Assembly: GCF_013141915.1 (NCBI RefSeq)
Contig: NZ_SROX01000005.1
Span: 1-64,000 of the forward strand
Direction: 5' to 3'
Source of the DNA: Cupriavidus necator
Lineage (GTDB): Bacteria; Pseudomonadota; Gammaproteobacteria; Burkholderiales; Burkholderiaceae
DNA length: 64,000 bases
Every line of letters starts with the position of its first letter. Position 1 is the stretch's first letter. The notes below the pieces were generated by a model, which saw only the letters and a program-made list of their open reading frames with translations, was not told where the DNA came from and did not search any database. Of the stretch, positions 7,667-15,808 are shown one piece after another. The translations under genes were made by a program, and so were the position numbers.

Positions 7667-9991
7667 ATGAGCGTAGCCAAGTTTGTCGCGGCCAACGGCC
7701 GCGAAGCCATGCGCCAGGTGCGCGAAGCCATGGGCCCCGATGCCGTGGTGCTGTCCAACCGCACCGTCGAGGGCGGCGTGGAGATCGTCGCCATGCGCGA
7801 TACGGATCTGGGCAGCGTGCAGGCCACGGCGCAGGTGTATGTGCCGCCCGCACCGGTGGCCGAGCCTGCGGCCATCGGCGACCTGCGCGGCGAACTGCAA
7901 TCGATGCGCGCGATGCTGGAGCGCCAGCTGGCCGGCATCGGCGCGGCGCCCGGTGTGGCCCCGAGCGCGGCGGCGCACGGCGTGGCCGCGAGCGACCCGC
8001 TGCGCGAATCGCTGTTCGAATGGCTGGTCGGCGCGGGCTTCTCCGGGCAACTGGCGCGCACGCTGCTGGCGCGGCTGCCGCTGGGTTATGACCGTCCGGC
8101 GGCGATGGGCTGGATCCGCGCCGAACTGGCCAGCAAGCTGCCGGTGCTGGCCGACGAGGACCACCTGTTCGCGCGAGGCGGCGTGCTGGCGCTGGTGGGC
8201 CCCACCGGCGTGGGAAAGACCACCACCACGGCCAAGCTGGCGGCGCGCTTTGTGCTGCGCCACGGCGCCGACAAGCTGGCGCTGCTGACCACCGACAGCT
8301 TCCGTATCGGCGCCCACGAGCAGCTGCGCATTTATGGCGACATCCTGGGCGTGCCGGTGCATGCGGTCAAGGACGCCGCCGACCTGCGCTTCGCGCTGGC
8401 GGCGATGAAGGACAAGCACCTGGTGATCATCGACACCGTCGGCATGAGCCAGCGCGACCGCAGCCTGTCGGAGCAGATCGCCATGCTGGCCGGCGTGCCC
8501 GCGCCGGTGCAGCGCGTGCTGCTGCTCAACGGCGCCAGCCACGGCGATACCCTCAATGAAGTGGTGCACGCCTACCGCCATGACGCGGCGCCGGATGGCG
8601 GCGGCATTGATGGCTGCATCATGAGCAAGCTGGATGAAGCGACCCACCTGGGTTCGGTGCTGGACGTGGTGATCCGCCACCGGCTGCCTGTCTTCTATGC
8701 CTCCACCGGTCAGCGCGTGCCCGAGCACCTGGAGCTGGCCAGCAGTACCGCGCTGGTCGAGCGCGCCTTCCTGACGCCGCGCCGCGGCTCGGTGTTTGCC
8801 GATGCCGATGCCGCGCGCCGCGCCGCCGCCGGCGCCGGTGAAGAAGCGCCCGCGCGCGGTGGTGCCGCCGACGTGCTGCGCTCGCTGACCGACAGCGCCG
8901 ACGCGCTGGGCCAGTGCGTGGCAGAACTCAATGGGGCCGGCCTGGGCTTTGACCTGGCCCGCTCGCTGTGGCAACAGCGCGGCGCCGGCGCGCCCGCCCT
9001 GCGCGCGATGTCGCAGCAGGTGCGCGAAGCCGTGTGCCGGGACGTGACCCGCCATTGCGAGCAATACGTGCTGGCCATCGCCGCCACGCTGCAGGTGGCC
9101 GTGCCCGGCCGCCGCGCGCCGCAGCCGATGCAGCATACGTTGTGGCTGGCCGACCGCAACGGCATGCCGCTGGCGGCTGCCGTTACGCCCACTGGCCGTG
9201 CCGGCCAGCCGCTGGGCGAAGCGGAAGCCGACGCCGCCAACCTGCGCGCCGCGATGAGCGCCGCGCGCAAGGTGGTCAACCTGCTCGAGACAATGCCTTC
9301 CGCCGCCACGCTGGCGCGCTGGCAGACGGCTGGCGAGCGCTGGGTCGCCAGCGCGCGCAAGACCGCGCGCGTGGTCAGCGCCGGCGCCGCGTGGAAGCTC
9401 GATGCCCTGGCGGACACGCTGACCTTCCACGCCGTCGGCGAAGACACCGTGCGCGAGCGCGATGCCGTGCGCTGGCTGGCCACCGCCGACGTGCGCGTGC
9501 CGGACAGCCCGGTGCGCGGCAAGGGCACGCCCGAAGGCGGCATCGACGCCTGCCTGGTGGTAGCCCGCCTGGCGGACCGCGCTAGCGGCGAACTGCTAGA
9601 TACCCGCTACCTGTTGTGCGATCCGGCCCTGGCGCAGGATGCCGCGCAGGTCGCGCGCTGGGCGCTGTGGACCGATGCGGCCGAGGCCGGCCTGCGCACG
9701 CTGCGCCACGCCATCGACCATTTCGCGCAGGATGCGCACGATGCCGCCGGCGCCACCGTGGCCGCGCTGCAGCTGGGCATCTCGGTGCTGCGCCTGGAAC
9801 ATGCACCCACCGCGGCCGCGCCCGCGTTCCTTGCGCGCCTGGCCGGGCGTACGGCGCGCCCGGGCGCGCCGGTGCCGGGCACCGTGCTCAATGAAGGCAT
9901 GGGCCGCATGCTGGCCTTGCTGGACGTGCTGGAAAACTATCCGGGCCGCGCCGTCGCAGCGCCTGGCCCCACCGCGGAGGCGCTGCAATGA
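7667..9991 (+). CDS. flhF: Flagellar SRP-type GTPase FlhF with a long C-terminal extension
   Basis: 774 residues, against roughly 380-500 for described FlhF proteins. The N-terminus (KFVAANGREAMRQVREAMG) and following GPDAVVLSNR match the basic domain. The NG GTPase has Walker A GPTGVGKTTTT near residues 178-188, TTDSFRIGAHEQL near 207-219, DTVG near 256-259 and SKLDEA near 322-327, so GTP binding looks intact. The recognisable domain ends near residue 368 (ERAFL). The remaining ~400 residues are in frame, Ala/Arg-rich and match nothing I know. FlhF normally sets flagellar position at the membrane, together with FleN/FlhG, which is the next gene with a 4-base overlap. Confidence 0.93.
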   Translation: MSVAKFVAANGREAMRQVREAMGPDAVVLSNRTVEGGVEIVAMRDTDLGSVQATAQVYVPPAPVAEPAAIGDLRGELQSMRAMLERQLAGIGAAPGVAPSAAAHGVAASDPLRESLFEWLVGAGFSGQLARTLLARLPLGYDRPAAMGWIRAELASKLPVLADEDHLFARGGVLALVGPTGVGKTTTTAKLAARFVLRHGADKLALLTTDSFRIGAHEQLRIYGDILGVPVHAVKDAADLRFALAAMKDKHLVIIDTVGMSQRDRSLSEQIAMLAGVPAPVQRVLLLNGASHGDTLNEVVHAYRHDAAPDGGGIDGCIMSKLDEATHLGSVLDVVIRHRLPVFYASTGQRVPEHLELASSTALVERAFLTPRRGSVFADADAARRAAAGAGEEAPARGGAADVLRSLTDSADALGQCVAELNGAGLGFDLARSLWQQRGAGAPALRAMSQQVREAVCRDVTRHCEQYVLAIAATLQVAVPGRRAPQPMQHTLWLADRNGMPLAAAVTPTGRAGQPLGEAEADAANLRAAMSAARKVVNLLETMPSAATLARWQTAGERWVASARKTARVVSAGAAWKLDALADTLTFHAVGEDTVRERDAVRWLATADVRVPDSPVRGKGTPEGGIDACLVVARLADRASGELLDTRYLLCDPALAQDAAQVARWALWTDAAEAGLRTLRHAIDHFAQDAHDAAGATVAALQLGISVLRLEHAPTAAAPAFLARLAGRTARPGAPVPGTVLNEGMGRMLALLDVLENYPGRAVAAPGPTAEALQ

Positions 9992-10797
9992 GTTCCCTCG
10001 CCATGGACCAGGCCGAGAGCCTGCGCCGGATGCTGGCGCCGCGCACCACGCGCCGCATCGCCGTGCTCGCCAGCGAACGCGGCGCCGGCGCCACCACCGT
10101 GGCGCTGGGCTTGTCGCACGCGCTGGCGATGCAGGGCGAGCGCGTGCTGCTGGTCGATGAAGACGCCGCCGCGGCTGTGGCTACGCGCTTGTCCGGCGCC
10201 AGGCCGGCGGGCACGCTGGCCGACGTCCAGGCAGGCCGGTTGTCGCTGGAGGCTGCGGCGGGCGTTGGCCCGGGCGGCGTGCTGTCGGTGCTGCCGGCGG
10301 GCCGGCCGGTACCGGGTGCTGGCTTGCCGCAGGTGGCAGGGAGCGATTTTCGCAGCGTGATCGTGGATGCCGGCATCGATGCCGACGGCGCGCTGTCGCC
10401 GCTCGCGGGCGGTGCGCACAACGTGCTGGTGGTGATGCGCCCGGAGCTGGCGTCGATCACCGCCGCCTATGCCTGCATCAAGCGGCTGCACCACCTGTAT
10501 GCGTGGCGCCGGTTCCACCTGATCGTCAACCTGGCGGCAAGCGAAGCCACGGTGCAGGCCATCCTGCGCAACCTGGCGCGCACCGCCAGCCAGTATCTCG
10601 GCGTCGAGGTGCTGTGCGCGGGCTGGTTGCCGGCCGACCCGCTGGTGACGCGCGCCGTGCAGCTGGGCCGCTGCGTGGTCGAGGCCTTCCCGGCGGCACC
10701 GGCCACCGCGGCACTGCGCCGCAGCGCCGGCGGCATCGGCGCCTGGCCGCTGCGCGCGGACGCCGCCGCGCCCGCTGCCGCCCCCGCCATGGCATGA
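9988..10797 (+). CDS. fleN: FleN/FlhG-type MinD-like ATPase with degenerate Walker A
   Basis: 269 residues. FleN/FlhG normally limits flagellar number by stimulating the FlhF GTPase and restraining the flagellar master regulator. The position (ATGA overlap with flhF, before fliA) and the fold pattern, VLLVDED near 50-56 and SVIVDAG near 117-123, identify it. The deviant Walker A normally reads GKGGVGKTT; here it is SERGAGATT, so both signature lysines are absent. The switch-I residues after DED also differ from DADLGLAN. Nucleotide binding or hydrolysis may be altered or lost. The last residues and the stop codon lie inside an 88-bp repeat copied at about 42 kb. Confidence 0.85.
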   Translation: MSSLAMDQAESLRRMLAPRTTRRIAVLASERGAGATTVALGLSHALAMQGERVLLVDEDAAAAVATRLSGARPAGTLADVQAGRLSLEAAAGVGPGGVLSVLPAGRPVPGAGLPQVAGSDFRSVIVDAGIDADGALSPLAGGAHNVLVVMRPELASITAAYACIKRLHHLYAWRRFHLIVNLAASEATVQAILRNLARTASQYLGVEVLCAGWLPADPLVTRAVQLGRCVVEAFPAAPATAALRRSAGGIGAWPLRADAAAPAAAPAMA

Positions 10798-10867
10798 GCC
10801 TGCCAGCCATGCCACCTGAAACCACCACACCCTGAGCCAGCACGGCCGCCGCAGGCGCGCCGGTCCA
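10780..10867 (+). repeat. Dispersed 88-bp repeat, copy A
   Basis: The stretch matches the reverse complement of 41923-42010 at 84 of 88 positions with no gaps. It includes the last codons and stop of fleN and runs into the fleN-fliA spacer. It contains small palindromes (GCCATGGC; GGCATG ... CATGCC), so it could be a REP-like intergenic element. Confidence 0.85.
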
Positions 10868-10895
10868 GCCATCCAGCAGTCACGAGAATTGCACC

Positions 10896-11612
10896 ATGTA
10901 CACGATCCAGGGAAAGCTCGAACAGGCCGATGTGGTCAAGGCGCACGCCCAGCTGGTGCGGCGCATCGCGCTGCAGCTCGCCGCGCGGCTGCCCGCCAGC
11001 GTGCAGATCGACGACCTGATCCAGGCCGGCATGATCGGCCTGCTCGACGCCGCCAAGCGCTATGAAGACACGCACGGCGCGCGCTTCGAGACCTACGCCA
11101 GCCAGCGCATCCGCGGCGCCATGCTCGACGAAGTGCGCGCCAACGACTGGCAATCGCGCAGCCTGCGCCAGTTCACGCGGCGCATCGAACGCACCCAGCG
11201 CAACCTGGAACAGAAGCTCGGCCGCACGCCGATCGATTCCGAGGTGGCCGAGGCCATGGAGATGCCGCTGGACGAATACCAGCTGCTGCTCAACGAGGTC
11301 TATGGCTGCCAGCTGCTGCACTATGAAGACTTCGAGCGCTCCGGCGAAGAAGACTTTCTGGACCGCCACCTCGGCGGCAGCGATGACGGCAACCCGCTGA
11401 CTGTGCTGATGGAAAGCGGCATGCGCGAGGCACTGGTGCGCGCCATCGAGCGACTGCCCGAGCGCGAGAAGCTGGTGCTGTCGCTGTGCTACGACCAGGA
11501 ACTGAACCTGCGCGAAATCGGCGCGGTACTCGACGTGACCGAGTCGCGCGTGTGCCAGATCCGCGGGCAGGCCATCAACCGGCTGCGCAGCCAGTTGCGC
11601 GGGCTGCTGTGA
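10896..11612 (+). CDS. fliA: Flagellar sigma factor FliA (sigma-28)
   Basis: 238 residues. Directs RNA polymerase to late flagellar promoters. Region 2 is seen around DDLIQAGMIGLLDAAKRY and FETYASQRIRGAMLDEVR (residues about 40-85). Region 4 is seen in AIERLPEREKLVLSLCY and the helix-turn-helix LREIGAVLDVTESRVCQ at about 190-225. It follows fleN after a 98-base spacer that carries the dispersed repeat, and its stop overlaps the flhE start. Its antagonist FlgM is encoded 1.1 kb downstream on the other strand, and sigma-28-like sites precede flgK, flhB and possibly flgM. Confidence 0.97.
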   Translation: MYTIQGKLEQADVVKAHAQLVRRIALQLAARLPASVQIDDLIQAGMIGLLDAAKRYEDTHGARFETYASQRIRGAMLDEVRANDWQSRSLRQFTRRIERTQRNLEQKLGRTPIDSEVAEAMEMPLDEYQLLLNEVYGCQLLHYEDFERSGEEDFLDRHLGGSDDGNPLTVLMESGMREALVRAIERLPEREKLVLSLCYDQELNLREIGAVLDVTESRVCQIRGQAINRLRSQLRGLL

Positions 11613-12049
11613 TGCGGGGGCCGGGGCGCGCCGCGCGTGGCGCCTGCTGGCTGCTGGTCGCCGTATCGGCCTGCGCCTGGGCCACCTTTGATGCCGGCAC
11701 CCGTCATGCATGGACGGGCTCCGTCAATGGGCCGGCCCTATACGGCCGCGGGCAACGCGCGGTATCGCCGCCGATACTGCCCACCGGCGTATTGCCGCAA
11801 TCGGAAGGGGTGATTACCTCGGTGCGCTGGCGCTACAGCTTCGCCAAGACGCCACCGCAGGAACTGCAGGCCTCCCTGTGCAATGCGCAACGGTGCGTGC
11901 TGCTGCCGCAGGCCGAGGGCAAGACCGACGCGTTCCTTGGCGACGATGCCACCAAGGGGTTTGTGTTTGCGTTCCGGGTGCCGGGGCAGGGGAGTTTGGT
12001 GCCGGTGTTGCAGGGGCGGCGTAATGAGGTGGTGGTGGGGTTCAGGTAG
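11612..12049 (+). CDS. flhE: Periplasmic flagellar protein FlhE
   Basis: 145 residues with a signal peptide (hydrophobic stretch ending near AWA at about residues 27-29). The mature part has the FlhE pattern: a strand with ITSVRWRY, then ASLCNAQRCVLLP with two Cys, and a C-terminal FAFRVPGQG and NEVVVGFR. In enterobacteria FlhE is encoded after flhA and is linked to gating proton flow through the export apparatus. Here it overlaps fliA by one base and sits at the end of the operon. The family assignment is by sequence resemblance and location. Confidence 0.82.
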   Translation: MRGPGRAARGACWLLVAVSACAWATFDAGTRHAWTGSVNGPALYGRGQRAVSPPILPTGVLPQSEGVITSVRWRYSFAKTPPQELQASLCNAQRCVLLPQAEGKTDAFLGDDATKGFVFAFRVPGQGSLVPVLQGRRNEVVVGFR

Positions 12050-12111
12050 GGCCTTACTGCTTCTGGCACACGCGACTTTCAATCGAGCTTTTCCAATCCC
12101 GCTTGTGTACT

Positions 12112-12135
12112 CCCTCTCCCGCTTGCGGGAGAGGG
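12112..12135. repeat. CCCTCTCCCGC stem-loop, copy 1
   Basis: A perfect 11-bp inverted repeat (CCCTCTCCCGC - TT - GCGGGAGAGGG) lies between the converging flhE and flgN genes. The same hairpin core recurs at 21641 and, imperfectly, at 21727. It lacks a T-run, so it is either a weak bidirectional terminator or a REP-like repeat. Confidence 0.8.
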
Positions 12136-12213
12136 TTGGGGTGAGGGCGGAAGGATCAACGAAGTGAAGGCTGTCGCTATTGCCACCGCATAAAGCGCGC
12201 AAGAGCCGAAGTC

Positions 12214-12675
12214 TTAACCCGCCGCCAGACTCACTCCCCCAACCCCCGCCGCCGCCTTCCCATCCTTCCCATACAACCCCGCATCCCCGCCACTATGCTG
12301 GCGCAGCGCCTGGATGGCTTCGCGGGTGAAGTCGAGGTGCGCGTCGACGACGGCGCCGTTGAGGGCGTTAGCGTCGCGCGCGCTCCGGGCGGTAAAGATC
12401 AGCCGGCGCCAGGCGTCGGCCACGGCCGGGTCGACCTGGCGGCCCAGCAGCTGGCCTTCGGGGCCGGCGCGCAGGCCCAGCGCGCCCATCTGGGCTTCGC
12501 GGGCCTTGAGCTGGCGGGACAGGGCCTGGCCCAGTTCTACCTTGCGCGTCAGCAGTCCGCTCAGGGACTGGAAGTCGCCCCGCTTGAGGGCGTCGCGCTC
12601 TTCGGCGAGGAGTTGGCCGAAGGCCTGGATGCCTTCGGTTTCGCGCTGCAGGGACTGGATCAGACTCTGGCTCAT
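12214..12675 (-). CDS. flgN: Flagellar export chaperone FlgN
   Basis: 153 residues, mostly alpha-helical with a coiled-coil-prone middle (EERDALKRGDFQSLSGLLTRK), typical of FlgN. It chaperones the hook-filament junction proteins FlgK and FlgL, both encoded in this window. It starts 5 bases after the flgM stop, the standard flgM-flgN pairing. The Gly/Ala-rich last 20 residues are poorly conserved. Sequence similarity in this family is low, so the call depends partly on context. Confidence 0.9.
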   Translation of the reverse strand: MSQSLIQSLQRETEGIQAFGQLLAEERDALKRGDFQSLSGLLTRKVELGQALSRQLKAREAQMGALGLRAGPEGQLLGRQVDPAVADAWRRLIFTARSARDANALNGAVVDAHLDFTREAIQALRQHSGGDAGLYGKDGKAAAGVGGVSLAAG

Positions 12676-12680
12676 GGTGG

Positions 12681-12992
12681 CTATTTGGCGTCGGCCTGGC
12701 CGAGCTCGCGCAGGGTGGCGAGCAGGCCGTCGGCAATCTTGCCCGGGTCGATCTTGATCCGGCCTTCGGCGATGGCCTGGCGGATCTCTTCGACCTTGGC
12801 GGTATCGATATCGTCGTCAGCCGGCTGGGCCAGGCGGGCGCTGATGTCGCGCACCTGGGCGGCCAGCGGGCTGACGCTCAGGCCGGCGGACGGGGCGGCG
12901 GCATCGGCGGCGGCCGGGGCGGCCTGGGGCCGGGCGGCGTCGCCAGCGGCGGCGTCGGCGGGCCGGGACGAGGTGGAGTGGTTGATCTTCAC
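12681..12992 (-). CDS. flgM: Anti-sigma-28 factor FlgM
   Basis: 103 residues. Binds and inhibits FliA until the hook is complete, then is exported through it. The N-terminal half is Ala/Pro-rich and likely disordered, as in known FlgM. The C-terminal half carries the sigma-binding pattern: VRDISARLAQ, DTAKVEEIRQAIAEGRIKIDPGKIADGLL. A sigma-28-like promoter candidate lies about 30-55 bases upstream, which would give the usual feedback loop. Confidence 0.94.
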   Translation of the reverse strand: MKINHSTSSRPADAAAGDAARPQAAPAAADAAAPSAGLSVSPLAAQVRDISARLAQPADDDIDTAKVEEIRQAIAEGRIKIDPGKIADGLLATLRELGQADAK

Positions 12993-13020
12993 GGGGCGTT
13001 CCTTGCTGGTTTCCTATGGC

Positions 13021-13047
13021 ATTACGGACGCGCCGGCGAATTCTTTA
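13021..13047 (-). promoter_or_regulatory. Weak sigma-28-like promoter before flgM
   Basis: On the minus strand TAAAGAAT, 11 bases, TCCGTAAT partly matches TAAAGTTT-N11-GCCGATAA. The -10 part is degenerate. The position, about 29 bases before the flgM start, suits a promoter. Pattern-based only. Confidence 0.35.
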
Positions 13048-13155
13048 GGGCGCCGGGCCCGGATTCGCCGCGCGGCGGCTGCGGCGGCATTTTCGCACGC
13101 CGCCTGCCCCGGATTTCCAGTCTTTTGCGCCACGGTTACAGCACCTGGCGTACGG

Positions 13156-13938
13156 TTATTGCAGCACCACGGTGTCGCCGCTGCGCACCAGCCCATTGAC
13201 CACCTGGCCGCTGCGCAGGCGTACCTGCACCGTGTTGCCGGTGGCGGCGTCGGCCAGCACCTTGCCTTCGCTGGTGATCTGGAAGGCATCGCCCTCAACC
13301 GCCACGGTGACGATCTGGCCCTGGCGCACGGCGATGGCCTTGCGCAGCAGGTCGGCGCGCAGCGGCGATCCGGCGGCGATCCGGTTGGCGGTGACGGCCC
13401 CGGCCAGCTGCGCCGGGTCGGTGATCACCGCGCGCGGCAGCGCGCCCAGGTCGCCCTGGCGAACTTCGACATCGGCCTGGCTGACGGGCTCGCCCGCGCC
13501 CAGCGCGCGTGCGGCCACGTAATAGTCAGTCAGCACGGATACGCGTGCCTGCATGTAGCGCACCCAGGGCCGCTCGCCGCCACAGCGCACGCCCACCGAG
13601 ATGCGGCCCCATGACGAGGCGCCGGCGGGCAGGAACGGGTCGGGCGCGATGCATTCCGGCGCGCGGCCGCCTGACGGCGGCGCCACCTGCACGCTGACCT
13701 TGCCCGGCAGGCCGGCGGTCTGCTGCTGCAGGAAGCGCTCGACGGCAACGCGCGCCGGGTCCTCGGTGAACGGGCTGGCCGTGGCGTGGACAGGCGCGCC
13801 GGCACCGTGCGCGGCGGGCGCCTGCATCGCGACCGGCGTGACCTGCGCCGCCGCAACGCCGGTGGCAGGGCCCGCGGCGCAGGCGATCATCAGAGCGCAC
13901 ACCAGGCGGCGGCGGGCGTTGCGGCAATGCTGTTTCAT
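13156..13938 (-). CDS. flgA: P-ring assembly chaperone FlgA
   Basis: 260 residues from the ATG at 13938, which puts a Lys/Arg-rich signal peptide (MKQHCRNARRR then a hydrophobic stretch) directly at the N-terminus. An upstream ATG at 13998 would add 20 residues before it. The C-terminal SAF-like domain is visible in YVAARALGAGEPVSQADVE and the closing VRLRSGQVVNGLVRSG pattern. FlgA is a periplasmic chaperone for FlgI, also encoded here. It is divergent from flgB across 234 bases and upstream of flgM-flgN on the same strand. Confidence 0.94.
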   Translation of the reverse strand: MKQHCRNARRRLVCALMIACAAGPATGVAAAQVTPVAMQAPAAHGAGAPVHATASPFTEDPARVAVERFLQQQTAGLPGKVSVQVAPPSGGRAPECIAPDPFLPAGASSWGRISVGVRCGGERPWVRYMQARVSVLTDYYVAARALGAGEPVSQADVEVRQGDLGALPRAVITDPAQLAGAVTANRIAAGSPLRADLLRKAIAVRQGQIVTVAVEGDAFQITSEGKVLADAATGNTVQVRLRSGQVVNGLVRSGDTVVLQ

Positions 13939-14172
13939 CTGAACTTCCCGGCAAGGACGGCGCGCGGCCCCGTGACTGGCTGCGCGCGCCGTATACATCT
14001 GTCATCGGGGGCCCATTGTAGGCAGCGCCTCGCGCGCGGGCGGGCCGAAATGCGCGGATTTCCCGTCCTTATTCATCCGATTGGCGTGACAGCTCCCCGC
14101 CTAAGATGCCAACCCTGAAGAAGGCAGGTTCGCTCCGTTCCGGTGAGCGCATGGCCAGCAGGGAGATGCCAG

Positions 14173-14580
14173 ATGATTGACAGACTTGATGCGGCACTAC
14201 GTTTCCAGCAGGAAGCGCTGAGCCTGCGCAACCAGCGGCAGTCGGTGATTGCCTCGAACATCGCGCACGCGGACACGCCCGGCTACAAGGCGCGCGACTT
14301 TGATTTTTCCAGCACGCTGGCGCAGAGCGTGGAGCGCGGCCACCGCAACGAGGGCATGACGCTGTCGACCACGTCGGTGCGCCACCTGCCCGCGCAGGCG
14401 CCCGGCCGCGAGGAGTTCGACCTGGCCTACCGCATCCCGCTGCAGTCCAGCGTCGACGGCAACACCGTGGAAATGGATACCGAACGCGTGGCCTTTGCCG
14501 ACAACGCCGTGCACTTCGAATCCGGCCTCACGGTGATGAATTCCAAGATCAAGACCATGCTGGCCGCGATCCAGCAGTAA
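14173..14580 (+). CDS. flgB: Flagellar proximal rod protein FlgB
   Basis: 135 residues. The ATG at 14173 gives the family N-terminus MIDRLDAAL; an upstream in-frame start at 14143 would add 10 atypical residues. The conserved IASNIAHADTPGYKARDFDF is at about 30-50, and the C-terminal amphipathic helix is present. It is the first gene of the flgBCDEFGHIJ run, about 235 bases from the divergent flgA. Confidence 0.96.
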   Translation: MIDRLDAALRFQQEALSLRNQRQSVIASNIAHADTPGYKARDFDFSSTLAQSVERGHRNEGMTLSTTSVRHLPAQAPGREEFDLAYRIPLQSSVDGNTVEMDTERVAFADNAVHFESGLTVMNSKIKTMLAAIQQ

Positions 14581-14595
14581 CGGGAGAGCGAACCC

Positions 14596-15003
14596 ATGCC
14601 GGCAATGAACATCTTCGACGTCGCGGGCTCGGCCATGGCCGCGCAGTCGCAGCGCATGAACGTGACCGCGTCCAACCTGGCCAATGCCGACAGCGTGGTC
14701 AGCCCGGATGGCCAGGCCTACCGCGCCAAGCAGGTGGTGTTCGGCATGGCGCCCACGCCGGGGCAGACCGATATCGGCGGCGTGCAGGTGCGCGGCGTGA
14801 GCGAGGATCCGTCGCCCCCGCGCATGGTGCACAACCCCACGCATCCGATGGCCAATGCCCAGGGCTATGTGGTGATGCCCAACGTCAACCCGGTGGAGGA
14901 GATGGTCAACATGATCTCGGCCTCGCGCTCTTACCAGGCCAATGTGGAAGTGCTCAACACCGCCAAGAACATGATGCTCAAGACGTTGACGATCGGCCAG
15001 TAA
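14596..15003 (+). CDS. flgC: Flagellar proximal rod protein FlgC
   Basis: 135 residues. N-terminal [14 protein letters not shown] and C-terminal [25 protein letters not shown] are the signature ends of the axial protein family. It follows flgB by 15 bases with a GGGAG ribosome binding site and builds the cell-proximal rod with FlgB and FlgF. Confidence 0.97.
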   Translation: MPAMNIFDVAGSAMAAQSQRMNVTASNLANADSVVSPDGQAYRAKQVVFGMAPTPGQTDIGGVQVRGVSEDPSPPRMVHNPTHPMANAQGYVVMPNVNPVEEMVNMISASRSYQANVEVLNTAKNMMLKTLTIGQ

Positions 15004-15062
15004 GCAGCGGGCCCGGATCGGGACGCGAACGCCTCCAACCAGCACGCAGACAAAGCACAGAC

Positions 15063-15740
15063 ATGACCACGACCTCCGCCACCGGCGCCACGGCAGGCAG
15101 CAACACGCAAGGCATCAACGACGCGCTCAAGAGCGGCAGCGCCAGCGCGTCCGACCTGCAGAACAACTTCCTGACCATGCTCGTCACGCAGATGAACAAC
15201 CAGGATCCGCTCAACCCGATGGACAACGCGCAGCTGACCTCGCAGCTGGCGCAGATCAGCACCGTCAGCGGCATGCAGACCATGAACGCGACGCTGTCGC
15301 AGCTGCTGTCGCAGGTCAGCGCCAGCCGCGCCATGGATTCCGCCGCGCTGATCGGCCATACCGTGATGGTGCCGGGCAAGCAGGTGTCGGTCGCAGGCGG
15401 CGTGCCGGGCAAGATGGGGCTGGACCTGCCGTCGACCGCCGATGCGGTCACGGTCGACGTGCTCGACAAGGACGGCAACGTGGTGCGCACCATCGACATG
15501 AAGGGCCAGACGCCGGGCGTGCACAACATCGCCTGGGACGGCAAGAACAACGCCGGCGCGGCCGTGGCCGACGGCGACTACACCTTCAAGGTGACCGCCA
15601 CCGCCAACGGCACCTCGGTGCAGCCGGTGGCGCTGGTGTACGGCAAGGTCCAGAGCATCAGCGGCGACGCCAGCGGCGTGCTGGTGGACCTGGGCGACGG
15701 CCAGACCGCGAACGTCGACGACGTGCGCCGCATTCTCTAA
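15063..15740 (+). CDS. flgD: Hook-capping scaffold FlgD
   Basis: 225 residues. The N-terminal conserved FLTMLVTQMNNQDPLNPMDN at about 38-57 and the following QLAQISTVSGM identify FlgD. The C-terminal half carries the Ig-like/FnIII modules (GVHNIAWDGKNNAGAAVADGDYTFKV). It caps the growing hook and is lost at completion. It sits 59 bases after flgC, ahead of flgE. Confidence 0.97.
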   Translation: MTTTSATGATAGSNTQGINDALKSGSASASDLQNNFLTMLVTQMNNQDPLNPMDNAQLTSQLAQISTVSGMQTMNATLSQLLSQVSASRAMDSAALIGHTVMVPGKQVSVAGGVPGKMGLDLPSTADAVTVDVLDKDGNVVRTIDMKGQTPGVHNIAWDGKNNAGAAVADGDYTFKVTATANGTSVQPVALVYGKVQSISGDASGVLVDLGDGQTANVDDVRRIL

Positions 15741-15808
15741 TACGCAGGTGCCGGCAGCGCGCGGGCGCCGGCCGGCTTCAACCACAGCCTAGTCAAAAGG
15801 AAGCAATC

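Noticed and set aside
5584..8061. 825-codon minus-strand frame opposite flhA/flhF
   Set aside because: His/Arg/Gln-rich antisense reading of flhA and flhF with no motifs.
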